Shown one piece after another: positions 34,601 to 41,652 of a DNA stretch of 64,000 nucleotides; the stretch's first letter is position 1; each line of letters begins with the position of its first letter. Location: contig NZ_JAUZVY010000005.1 in the NCBI RefSeq assembly GCF_030717955.1, positions 1 through 64,000 on the forward strand, read 5' to 3'. The notes below the pieces were generated by a model. It saw nothing but the letters and a program-made list of their open reading frames with translations, was not told where the DNA came from and did not search any database. The stretch is from Alkalimonas delamerensis. GTDB taxonomy: Bacteria > Pseudomonadota > Gammaproteobacteria > Enterobacterales > Alteromonadaceae. The position numbers and the translations under genes are program-made.

Positions 34601-34873
34601 ATGGCAACGACTTTGCCTCGCATCACTGCCAGAGTTGATGCCGATACGCAAGATTTACTCACGAAGGCTGCCGCTCTCACTGGCATGTCCAGTATTAACT
34701 CATTTGTTTTGAATGCGGCAATCGAAAAAGCAAATCAAGTTATTGAACGTGAGCAAGCTCTAAAGCTCAGCCAGGCGGATGCCGTATTGCTGATGGACGC
34801 TTTAGATAATCCAGCGGTAGCCAATGAAAAACTCAAACTGGCGTCAGCGCGTTATAAGAACAAAACGCAATGA
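34601..34873 (+). CDS. TacA-like (DUF1778) antitoxin
   Basis: A protein of 90 residues with an N-terminal ribbon-helix-helix (LPRITARVDADTQDLLTKAAALTGMSSINSFVLNAAIEKAN) and a C-terminal region with LSQADAVLLMDALDNP, the toxin-binding motif of DUF1778. The ATG at 34601 has AGGAG 8 bases upstream; the frame opens 120 bases earlier without a ribosome site. It overlaps the toxin start (ATGA). It reads opposite to the cassette array, as toxin-antitoxin cassettes with their own promoter may. Confidence 0.93.
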   Translation: MATTLPRITARVDADTQDLLTKAAALTGMSSINSFVLNAAIEKANQVIEREQALKLSQADAVLLMDALDNPAVANEKLKLASARYKNKTQ

Positions 34874-35367
34874 TGCATACGGTACTGCTTGATAAAGATA
34901 AGCACGACAGGAACCGTTTCAATTGTGGCATTGAAGCCCTCAACAATTACTTAAAGCTCATGGCGAGTCAGCACGCCAAAAAAGACAACACCAGAACCTT
35001 CGTGTTGGAAGATGCCAACAATAGCAGCCATATCATCGGCTTTTATACACTGACGATGACACCTATTGATTTAAAAGCATTGCCGGACAAGTTACAGAAG
35101 AAACACCAAGCTTCAACCTCAGGTGGTCTCATTGCTCGTTTAGCTGTCGATGAAAGATACAAAGGAAAAGGGTGGGGTGAGTGGCTGCTGATTGATGCCC
35201 TTCGAAAGCTACTGGCAGCCAGTGACAGCGTAGCGTTCCCAGTTGTCATCGTGGATGCCAAAGACGGTGCAAAAAACTTCTATCAGCGCTATGGGTTTCA
35301 AGCGTTTCAAGATGCCGAAAATAAACTCTTCATTACCATTGCTGATATCAGGGCAAGCTTAGGCTAG
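34870..35367 (+). CDS. TacT-like GNAT toxin (aminoacyl-tRNA acetyltransferase)
   Basis: A GNAT-fold protein of 165 residues; relatives acetylate the amino group of charged tRNAs and stop translation. FNCGIEALNNYLKLMASQHAKKDNTRTFVL at the N-terminus is typical of TacT, followed by LIARLAVDERYKGKGWGEWLLIDAL (acetyl-CoA loop) and FYQRYGFQAF (the Y near the active site). All parts appear intact. It is coupled to the antitoxin by an ATGA overlap. Confidence 0.93.
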   Translation: MMHTVLLDKDKHDRNRFNCGIEALNNYLKLMASQHAKKDNTRTFVLEDANNSSHIIGFYTLTMTPIDLKALPDKLQKKHQASTSGGLIARLAVDERYKGKGWGEWLLIDALRKLLAASDSVAFPVVIVDAKDGAKNFYQRYGFQAFQDAENKLFITIADIRASLG

Positions 35368-35387
35368 TTATCCGCTCACCTTTAGCA

Positions 35388-35471
35388 AACTAACGCAAAG
35401 CTTTTGGGCGGCTGGAGTGCAGCGTAAGCCGTCCCAGCCGCGTTAGCGGCGACAATAGCGCCTTGTTAGCC
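35388..35471 (-). other. attC recombination site A (84 bp)
   Basis: On the minus strand it opens GGCTAACAAGGCGC and closes AAGCTTTGCGTTAGTT, the R''/L'' and L'/R' pattern of attC. The interior contains GGCTGGGACGGC and CCAGCCGCC, which can pair. It is about 85 percent identical by eye to site C, as in chromosomal integron arrays. Confidence 0.85.
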
Positions 35472-35478
35472 ATTGATT

Positions 35479-35658
35479 TTAAACACTACCTGAATTTAAA
35501 AGAGAATAGAAAAAAGTCACTACAGCAATAACACCAACCAAAACCATAGCTGTTAGTGTTTTTGATTGAGCCATAGACTTTAGCAAAGCAATCAATGTGG
35601 CAAAACCAGTAATTCCAAGTGTGTAATTTACAACTTCTTCTTTGTTTTTCTGATTCAC
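35479..35658 (-). CDS. Cassette-encoded small membrane protein, 59 residues
   Basis: The product starts VNQKNKEEVV and has two hydrophobic stretches, YTLGITGFATLIALL and LTAMVLVGVIAVVTFFYSLL. GTG at 35658 is chosen for GGAG 6 bases upstream; the open frame runs back into the attC site. The stop lies 8 bases before attC A. No family is recognised. It fills the cassette 35394-35687, so it is probably what the cassette is for. Confidence 0.65.
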   Translation of the reverse strand: MNQKNKEEVVNYTLGITGFATLIALLKSMAQSKTLTAMVLVGVIAVVTFFYSLLNSGSV

Positions 35659-35681
35659 AAATATCTCCGTTATAAATAGCC

Positions 35682-35759
35682 GGCTAACGCCCCGCGCATG
35701 CGCGCGAACTTGTGAGCGTCGCAAGGGCCGAAGGCCCTGAATGACGCGGATTGTTAGCT
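35682..35759 (-). other. attC recombination site B (78 bp)
   Basis: Minus strand AGCTAACAATCC to GGGGCGTTAGCC. The interior holds a GGGCC-TTC-GGCCC hairpin. Its R'' (AGCTAA) is the exact complement of the start of cassette three (TTAGCT), whose 3' end it forms. Confidence 0.85.
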
Positions 35760-36131
35760 ACCACTGATAAACATATCAATTTGTTCTCTGTGCCAAAATT
35801 CTTGTGTTGAACCACAAGCAGTTAACCAAGTTTTTTCACCGTATCGTCCGAATACGATATAGTCAGCACCAACAAGCACCGCGCCTTCGCACATAGCGTT
35901 GAAACTCGCAGCCGAGAAAAAAACATATTTATCCGGTTTACCTTTTAGCACTTCTTTAACTTGCAGCTGGCTTTCAACAACTTCATCGGGTGTAACCGCA
36001 GCAGACATTACCCGGCCAATATAAACATAGTCCGCTTTTTCGAAATCCCGCTTAGTAATATTATTTGAACAGGAAAATGCGAATGATGTTCCTGAAATAA
36101 GCAATACAATTATTGCCAGAAAAAATCTCAT
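35754..36131 (-). CDS. Cassette-encoded secreted protein resembling NTR/TIMP-like domains
   Basis: A protein of 125 residues with a signal peptide (MRFFLAIIVLLISGTSFA) followed by FSCSNN, FEKADYVYIGRVMSA, a QLQVKEVLKGKPDKYVFF strand, CEGAVLVGADYIVFGRYG and TACGS. This order, Cys near the mature N-terminus, FxxADxVxIGxV, VxEVxKG and a Cys-x-x-x-Y-V block, is like the netrin/TIMP-like OB fold of bacterial secreted proteins. The role is unknown. AGGA lies 6 bases before the ATG. The stop codon TAA is inside the R'' of attC B, a typical cassette layout. Confidence 0.72.
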   Translation of the reverse strand: MRFFLAIIVLLISGTSFAFSCSNNITKRDFEKADYVYIGRVMSAAVTPDEVVESQLQVKEVLKGKPDKYVFFSAASFNAMCEGAVLVGADYIVFGRYGEKTWLTACGSTQEFWHREQIDMFISGS

Positions 36132-36144
36132 AACCGTCCTAAGT

Positions 36145-36228
36145 AGCTAACGCAAAGCTTTGGGGCGGCTGGAGCGCAGCGCAAGCCGTCCCAGCCACGA
36201 TAGTGGCGACAACAGCACCTTGTTATGT
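36145..36228 (-). other. attC recombination site C (84 bp)
   Basis: Minus strand ACATAACAAGGTGC to AAGCTTTGCGTTAGCT, with the same interior as site A. Its R'' (ACATAA) is the exact complement of the start of cassette two (TTATGT). Confidence 0.85.
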
Positions 36229-36441
36229 GCTTTCTGATTGATCTGATAGAGCTAAAAATACGCAGTATCCGCCCACACCAATGACAAAAGTTATGCTTAA
36301 CCAGTAAAGTTCTGGTTCACTTAACATACTAAAACGAGATCCTCTCAATCCGATGGATTTATTCTCGAATGAGTAGTATGCGTACCAAAATACCAAACAG
36401 GCCATTAATAGCAAAAAATAATCTATCTTTTCTCTCGGCAT
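36223..36441 (-). CDS. Cassette-encoded membrane protein, 72 residues
   Basis: The product starts MPREKIDYFLLLMACLVFWYAYY and has a second helix WLSITFVIGVGGYCVFLAL, so two membrane segments are likely. The ATG at 36441 is preferred, but a TTG two codons upstream (36447) has GGGAG at 6 bases. The stop TAA lies in the R'' of attC C. No family is recognised; AT-rich compared with the host genes. Confidence 0.65.
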   Translation of the reverse strand: MPREKIDYFLLLMACLVFWYAYYSFENKSIGLRGSRFSMLSEPELYWLSITFVIGVGGYCVFLALSDQSEST

Positions 36442-36462
36442 TCTCAAAGTGCACTCCCTAGC

Positions 36463-36521
36463 ACATAACGCTGCCAGCAGGCGCGACGCTGTTTGGCGTC
36501 GCTTGCCTAGCCTTGTTAGCC
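36463..36521 (-). other. attC recombination site D (59 bp)
   Basis: Minus strand GGCTAACAAGGC to GGCAGCGTTATGT, exactly 59 bases. A perfect GCGACGC-CAAACA-GCGTCGC hairpin forms its centre, as needed for recombination of the folded strand. Confidence 0.88.
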
Positions 36522-36564
36522 ACCCCAAAAAAAATGCAATTATCAACCACCGCATTTTGTTATT

Positions 36565-36999
36565 TCAATCAACTCTATACATAATTTCTTTCTTTCCACT
36601 AAAGTTGCTTATGTATATGTACTCATTTTTATTAATATCAATTACTAAATCGCAGAATGGTTCAATTACTCCATAATTAACCTCTACACCATCACTTAAT
36701 CTAATCCACTTTGAATCAATTATCTCAGTGCAAAACTCATGACCTCTACTTCTCCAAGTTCCGCGAAACTCATATTTTATGTCATCCGCTAAATCTATTC
36801 CTTTTGCTTCAAAAGTGCCATCATGAAAGAATTGAACAGTAGTATCGCATTTTTTGTCATTATGTTCTGACTCACACCACGTTCCTATTCTGAATGCATT
36901 GAAGTCGTCACTCATTCCTTTCGGTTTGATTATGTATGCAATTACCATAACCAATAATACAGCAATATATTTATATCTTATTTTGTTCATGCTACCCAT
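36565..36999 (-). CDS. Cassette-encoded protein of unknown function, membrane-anchored
   Basis: A protein of 144 residues: an N-terminal hydrophobic segment (KYIAVLLVMVIAYII) then a soluble part with GTWCESEHNDKKCDTTVQFFHDGTFEAKG and YEFRGTWRSRGHEFCTEI. The repeated GTW with beta strands suggests a small lipocalin- or OB-like barrel facing the periplasm. Two starts are possible, 36999 and 36990 (the latter with GGG four bases upstream). Strongly AT-rich. It fills cassette one (36469-37011), whose start TTAGCA pairs 5 of 6 with attC D. Confidence 0.65.
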   Translation of the reverse strand: MGSMNKIRYKYIAVLLVMVIAYIIKPKGMSDDFNAFRIGTWCESEHNDKKCDTTVQFFHDGTFEAKGIDLADDIKYEFRGTWRSRGHEFCTEIIDSKWIRLSDGVEVNYGVIEPFCDLVIDINKNEYIYISNFSGKKEIMYRVD

Positions 37000-37005
37000 C
37001 CATGA

Positions 37006-37066
37006 TGCTAACGTCTTAGTGTTTTATCCGGCACGCAGTTCAGTGACGGATAGACTCCTGTTGAAC
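37006..37066 (-). other. Possible degenerate attC or attI remnant at the array start (site E)
   Basis: Minus strand GTTCAAC to GTTAGCA over 61 bp, with inner inverted repeat TATCCG/CGGATA. The outer boxes fit RYYYAAC and GTTRRRY. It marks the right edge of cassette one, but the outer boxes do not match each other, so it may be the end of attI or a degraded site. Confidence 0.35.
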
Positions 37067-37334
37067 GGACCGGCTAACTTAATTTTTGGTATAACTGATG
37101 CTAATGCAATTTGTTTTTTAAGGGAACAGCTTATTTACCGATTCAGACACATCATGTTGCGTTTTTTTCTCAAGCCTGAGCTGCTGCCTTTTTGACAAAC
37201 GAACGGCTTTCCAATCACCATCTTGTGCATTGATAGGCAAATCCCACCCCAGTTGCCGCTCTATCCCTAGACAGCAAATTTCTTTATAATAGCGCGCTCA
37301 AATTCCTCGTCGTTCAACCAACGGAAAAAAGCCT
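37067..37334. other. Intergenic stretch upstream of purL
   Basis: No gene or repeat is seen here apart from the purL promoter region. GGCTAAC at 37072-37078 resembles a cassette-end box but has no partner nearby. Confidence 0.6.
37262..37290 (+). promoter_or_regulatory. Candidate purL promoter
   Basis: A perfect TATAAT at 37285-37290 lies 45 bases before the purL ATG. The -35 position 17 bases upstream reads TATCCC, a weak match. No PurR box was recognised. Confidence 0.4.
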
Positions 37335-40300
37335 ATGTTGATCCTGCGTGGTGCACCTGCACTGTCAGACTTTCGAATCCGCAAACTGATGGACCAATGC
37401 CAGCGTCTGGCGCTGCCGGTTACGGAAATTTACGCTGAGTTTATGCACTTTGCCGAGCTAAGTGCCGCTTTGACTGCAGAACAGCAGCACACGCTGGAGC
37501 AACTGCTGACTTATGGCCCGGCGCTGGCCAGTCATGCCCCGCAGGGTTTGATGCTGTTGGTGACACCACGCCCAGGCACCATTTCGCCCTGGTCGTCGAA
37601 AGCGACTGACATTGCCCACAATTGTGGCTTGTCGTCGGTGGTGCGGTTGGAGCGGGGCGTTGCTTACTATGTGCAGTGCAGCGAGACCCTGACCATCAGC
37701 CAGCAGGACGCATTAAAAGCCCTGTTGCACGATCGCATGATGGAAGCGGTGTTTGATAGCCTGGAAGCGGCCGAGCAATTGTTCCTGCACGGTGAGCCGG
37801 CACCACTCAGCTCGGTGGATATTCTGGCCGGTGGCCGCGAAGCCCTGGTCGAGGCCAACAGCAGCATGGGGCTGGCACTGGCCGACGATGAAATCGATTA
37901 CCTGGTCAGCAACTTCCAGCAGCTGGGCCGTAACCCGAACGACATTGAACTCTACATGTTTGCTCAGGCCAACTCCGAGCATTGCCGGCATAAAATTTTC
38001 AATGCCGACTGGACCATCGACGGCCAGCAGCAACCCAAGTCGCTGTTCAAGATGATCAAAAACACCTTTGAGCAGACACCGGATTACGTGCTGTCGGCCT
38101 ACAAAGACAATGCCGCTGTGATGATGGGTTCGGAAGCCGGCCGTTTCTTCCCGGATGCGACCACCCAGGAATACAATTACCATCACGAGCCGATCCACAT
38201 TCTGATGAAGGTGGAAACCCACAACCATCCAACCGCCATTTCCCCTTACCCGGGCGCGGCTACCGGCTCTGGCGGCGAGATCCGCGACGAAGGTGCGACC
38301 GGTGTCGGTGCCAAGCCCAAAGCCGGCCTGGTTGGTTTTTCGGTATCGAACCTGCGCATTCCGGGCTTTGAACAGCCGTGGGAAACCGATTTTGGCAAGC
38401 CAAGCCGCATTGTCAATGCGATGGACATTATGCTGGAAGGCCCGTTGGGCGGCGCTGCCTTTAACAACGAATTTGGCCGGCCGAATCTGGTGGGCTATTT
38501 CCGTACTTACGAGCAGCAGGTGAACAGCCACAACGGCGTGGAGGTGCGCGGTTACCACAAGCCGATTATGCTGGCTGGTGGTCTTGGCAATATCCGTGAA
38601 GATCATGTGCAAAAAGGCGAGATGAAACCAGGCTCCAAACTGGTGGTGCTGGGCGGCCCGGCGATGAACATCGGTCTGGGCGGCGGTGCTGCTTCTTCGG
38701 TGGCGTCCGGTCAGTCGGCGGAGGATTTGGATTTTGCCTCGGTGCAACGGGAAAACCCGGAAATCGAACGCCGCTGTCAGGAAGTGATCGACCGCTGCTG
38801 GCAGCTGGGCGATGCCAACCCGATTTGCTTTATCCACGATGTCGGTGCCGGTGGTTTGTCCAACGCCTTTCCGGAGCTGGTGAACGATGGCGGTGTCGGT
38901 GGCCGTTTTGAGCTGCGCAAGGTACCGAACGATGAGCCGGGCATGTCGCCGCTGCAAATCTGGTGCAACGAGTCGCAGGAACGTTATGTGATGGCGATCC
39001 CGCCCGAGCGTCTGGCGGTGTTTGAAGACATTTGCCGCCGCGAGCGCGCGCCTTACGCAGTAGTGGGGGAAGCCACGGCCGAGCAGCATCTGGTGCTGTC
39101 GGATCAGCATTTTGGCAACACGCCGATTGATTTGCCACTCAATGTCTTACTGGGTAAAGCGCCGAAGATGCACCGCGACGTTGCAAGCAGCCAGACGGCC
39201 GGCGAGCCGTTGCAGCTCGATAGCGTGACAGTGGCCGATGCCACCGAGCGGCTGCTGCGCTTACCGACCATTGCCGAGAAAACCTTCCTCATTACCATTG
39301 GCGATCGCTCTGTGACCGGTTTGGTGGCGCGCGATCAGATGGTCGGTCCCTGGCAGGTGCCGGTCGCCAACTGTGCGGTAACGGCAGCGTCGTACGACAG
39401 CTACCACGGCGAAGCCATGTCGATGGGCGAGCGCACGCCGCTGGCTTTGCTGGATTTTGCCGCCTCTGCCCGGATGGCGGTGGCCGAAGCCATTACCAAC
39501 ATTGCCGCCACCGATATCGGTGAACTGAAACGCATTAAACTCTCCGCCAACTGGATGGCCGCCGCCGGTCACCCGGGCGAAGATGCCGGCCTGTACCAGG
39601 CGGTCAAAGCCATCGGTGAAGAGCTGTGTCCGGCGCTTGGCCTGACCATCCCAGTGGGTAAAGACTCAATGTCGATGAAAACCCAGTGGCAACAAGATGG
39701 TGTGCAAAAAGCCGTTACTTCGCCATTGTCCCTGGTGATCACCGCTTTTGGCCGGGTCGAAGACATTCGCAAAACCGTGACGCCACAGCTTCGCACCGAC
39801 TGCGGTGACAGCAGCCTGTTGCTGATTGATTTGGGCCAGGGCCAAAACCGCCTGGGCGCTTCTTGTCTGGCGCAGGTGTACCAGCAACTGGGCCAGGACG
39901 TGCCGGATCTGGCATCGCCTGAGCTGCTGCAACACTTCTTCGATGCGATGCAGCAACTGGTGCGCGAGCAGCAAATTCTGGCCTACCACGACCGCTCCGA
40001 CGGTGGCTTGTTGCTGACACTGGCCGAAATGGCCTTTGCCGGTAAGGCAGGCTTTGACGTTGATATCGCAGCCCTTGGCCAGGATGATTTGGCGGTGCTG
40101 TTTAGCGAAGAGCTGGGCGCTGTGCTGCAAGTCAGCAACGACAAGCTGGCGCATGTGCAGCAGGTGCTGGCGGATCATCAGCTGGCCGCTTGCAGCCATC
40201 TGCTGGGTCGTGTCACTAACAGCGATGACATTCTGGTGCGTCGTGGCGATGCCCTGGTATATCAGCAAAGCCGCACCAAGCTGCGCTGCATCTGGGCCGA

Positions 40301-41228
40301 AACTACTTATCAGATGCAGGCGATGCGGGACAACCCGGATTGTGCGGAGCAGGAATTCGCTGCCAAAGCCGATCAGGCCGATCCTGGCCTCAATACCCGG
40401 TTAACCTTTGATCTGAACGCCGATATTGCCGCCCCTTACATTGCCAAAGGTGCTGCGCCTAAAGTTGCGATTCTGCGCGAGCAGGGCGTCAACTCGCATC
40501 AGGAAATGGCGGCGGCCTTTAACCGGGCTGGCTTTAGTGCCATCGATGTGCATATGAGCGATATTCTGACTGGCCGGCGTCAATTGAGCGACTTCGATGG
40601 CCTGGTGGCCTGTGGCGGTTTCTCCTACGGCGATGTACTGGGCGCCGGTGAAGGCTGGGCCAAGTCCATCTTGTTCAATGCGCAGGCGCGCGATCAGTTC
40701 GCAGCTTTCTTTCAGCGTGACAATACCTTCTCGCTTGGGGTCTGCAACGGCTGTCAGATGATGTCGAACCTGAAAAGCCTGATCCCGGGCGCCGAGCTGT
40801 GGCCACACTTTGTGCGCAACAAGTCCGAGCGCTTTGAAGCACGCTTTAGCCTGGTGGAAGTGCAGGAAACCCCATCGCTGTTCTTCAGCGGTATGGCCGG
40901 TTCCCGCATGCCGATTGCCGTTTCGCATGGGGAAGGCCATGCTGAATTTGCCAATCAGCAAGCCTTTGCTGCCGCCAACGACAGTGGCACCGTAGCACTG
41001 CGCTATCTGGATAACTTCGGCCGAGTGACTGAGCAGTACCCGGCCAACCCGAATGGCTCAGCGGCCGGTATCACCGCGCTGACCAGCCGTGATGGCCGCG
41101 CTACCATTATGATGCCGCACCCGGAGCGGGTATTCCGCACCGTGGCCAACTCCTGGCATCCGGATGACTGGCAGGAAGACAGCCCCTGGATGCGGATGTT
41201 CCGCAACGCCCGGGTCTGGCTGGGCTAA
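37335..41228 (+). CDS. purL: Phosphoribosylformylglycinamidine synthase
   Basis: The large single-chain FGAM synthase of 1297 residues (E. coli 1295) in purine synthesis. Domains in order: an N-terminal PurS-like domain, two AIRS-like ATPase halves (HNHPTAISPYPGAATGSGGEIRDE is a signature; LVGKDSM-type KDSMSMKTQW appears in the second), and a C-terminal glutaminase with nucleophile Cys in LGVCNGCQMMSN and the HPER triad end. It carries its own promoter and is followed by a terminator. Confidence 0.99.
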   Translation: MLILRGAPALSDFRIRKLMDQCQRLALPVTEIYAEFMHFAELSAALTAEQQHTLEQLLTYGPALASHAPQGLMLLVTPRPGTISPWSSKATDIAHNCGLSSVVRLERGVAYYVQCSETLTISQQDALKALLHDRMMEAVFDSLEAAEQLFLHGEPAPLSSVDILAGGREALVEANSSMGLALADDEIDYLVSNFQQLGRNPNDIELYMFAQANSEHCRHKIFNADWTIDGQQQPKSLFKMIKNTFEQTPDYVLSAYKDNAAVMMGSEAGRFFPDATTQEYNYHHEPIHILMKVETHNHPTAISPYPGAATGSGGEIRDEGATGVGAKPKAGLVGFSVSNLRIPGFEQPWETDFGKPSRIVNAMDIMLEGPLGGAAFNNEFGRPNLVGYFRTYEQQVNSHNGVEVRGYHKPIMLAGGLGNIREDHVQKGEMKPGSKLVVLGGPAMNIGLGGGAASSVASGQSAEDLDFASVQRENPEIERRCQEVIDRCWQLGDANPICFIHDVGAGGLSNAFPELVNDGGVGGRFELRKVPNDEPGMSPLQIWCNESQERYVMAIPPERLAVFEDICRRERAPYAVVGEATAEQHLVLSDQHFGNTPIDLPLNVLLGKAPKMHRDVASSQTAGEPLQLDSVTVADATERLLRLPTIAEKTFLITIGDRSVTGLVARDQMVGPWQVPVANCAVTAASYDSYHGEAMSMGERTPLALLDFAASARMAVAEAITNIAATDIGELKRIKLSANWMAAAGHPGEDAGLYQAVKAIGEELCPALGLTIPVGKDSMSMKTQWQQDGVQKAVTSPLSLVITAFGRVEDIRKTVTPQLRTDCGDSSLLLIDLGQGQNRLGASCLAQVYQQLGQDVPDLASPELLQHFFDAMQQLVREQQILAYHDRSDGGLLLTLAEMAFAGKAGFDVDIAALGQDDLAVLFSEELGAVLQVSNDKLAHVQQVLADHQLAACSHLLGRVTNSDDILVRRGDALVYQQSRTKLRCIWAETTYQMQAMRDNPDCAEQEFAAKADQADPGLNTRLTFDLNADIAAPYIAKGAAPKVAILREQGVNSHQEMAAAFNRAGFSAIDVHMSDILTGRRQLSDFDGLVACGGFSYGDVLGAGEGWAKSILFNAQARDQFAAFFQRDNTFSLGVCNGCQMMSNLKSLIPGAELWPHFVRNKSERFEARFSLVEVQETPSLFFSGMAGSRMPIAVSHGEGHAEFANQQAFAAANDSGTVALRYLDNFGRVTEQYPANPNGSAAGITALTSRDGRATIMMPHPERVFRTVANSWHPDDWQEDSPWMRMFRNARVWLG

Positions 41229-41239
41229 TGCCGTGATTG

Positions 41240-41265
41240 AAAACCCGCGCTGGCGCGGGTTTTTG
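41240..41265 (+). terminator. Rho-independent terminator of purL
   Basis: AAAACCCGCG pairs with CGCGGGTTTT around a 4-base loop, with a TTTTT tract in the closing strand. Confidence 0.9.
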
Positions 41266-41286
41266 CTATTTTGGGGGAATCAAAGC

Positions 41287-41643
41287 ATGCAACGGATAGG
41301 TCGGGTACTACACACAGTGCTGCTATGGCTGCCCGTGCTGTGGCTGCTTAGCAGTTGCAGCGACGCGGTGCTGGAAGTGCCGATAGCCAAACTGGTGGCA
41401 GAGCCCGAACGCTTTCATGGCCATGTGGTGGTGATCACCGGTCAGGTGCGCTCCTTTGATGAGCCCAGGCATTATTGGCTGGAAGACGATGACCATCGCA
41501 GGGTGGGCATTCACCCGGAAGCTCTGGTGCAGGATTTGGTCGGGCAGCAGGTTCGGGTTCGGGGCCGCTTTACGGCCAGCCCCACAGAAGGCAGACGGAT
41601 CGAAGTGCATCAATTGATCCGGCTGCCTGAGCAGAATGACTAA
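41287..41643 (+). CDS. Predicted lipoprotein with an OB-fold-like domain
   Basis: A protein of 118 residues. The signal peptide ends in the lipobox LSSC. The rest reads as a small beta barrel: VVVITGQVRSFDEPRHYWLEDDDHRRVGI, then VGQQVRVRGRFTASPTEGRRIEVHQLIRL, the pattern of nucleic-acid-binding-type or tRNA-anti OB folds used for many ligands. The ATG at 41287 follows GGGGGA; the frame is open back into purL. Function is unknown. Confidence 0.7.
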   Translation: MQRIGRVLHTVLLWLPVLWLLSSCSDAVLEVPIAKLVAEPERFHGHVVVITGQVRSFDEPRHYWLEDDDHRRVGIHPEALVQDLVGQQVRVRGRFTASPTEGRRIEVHQLIRLPEQND

Positions 41644-41652
41644 AAACGCCGC

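Larger units (their letters stand above)
34473..37012 (-). mobile_element. Integron gene-cassette array without integrase in view (CALIN-like)
   Basis: The minus strand carries a run of cassettes separated by attC sites at 36463-36521, 36145-36228, 35682-35759 and 35388-35471, with weaker candidates at both ends. Cleavage between G and TT defines cassettes 36469-37011, 36151-36468, 35688-36150 and 35394-35687. For cassettes two, three and four, the six bases at the start (TTATGT, TTAGCT, TTAGCC) are exactly complementary to the R'' box at their own 3' end. This is what excision from one circular cassette predicts. Cassette genes are short, AT-rich and on the minus strand. No intI gene is seen. 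The left limit is uncertain, and the higBA and relBE modules may or may not be former cassettes. Confidence 0.88.

Noticed and set aside
37312..37318. GTTCAAC just before purL, matching the outer box of site E
   Set aside because: It lies between the purL promoter and start codon; a cassette end there would remove the promoter from purL. Probably chance.
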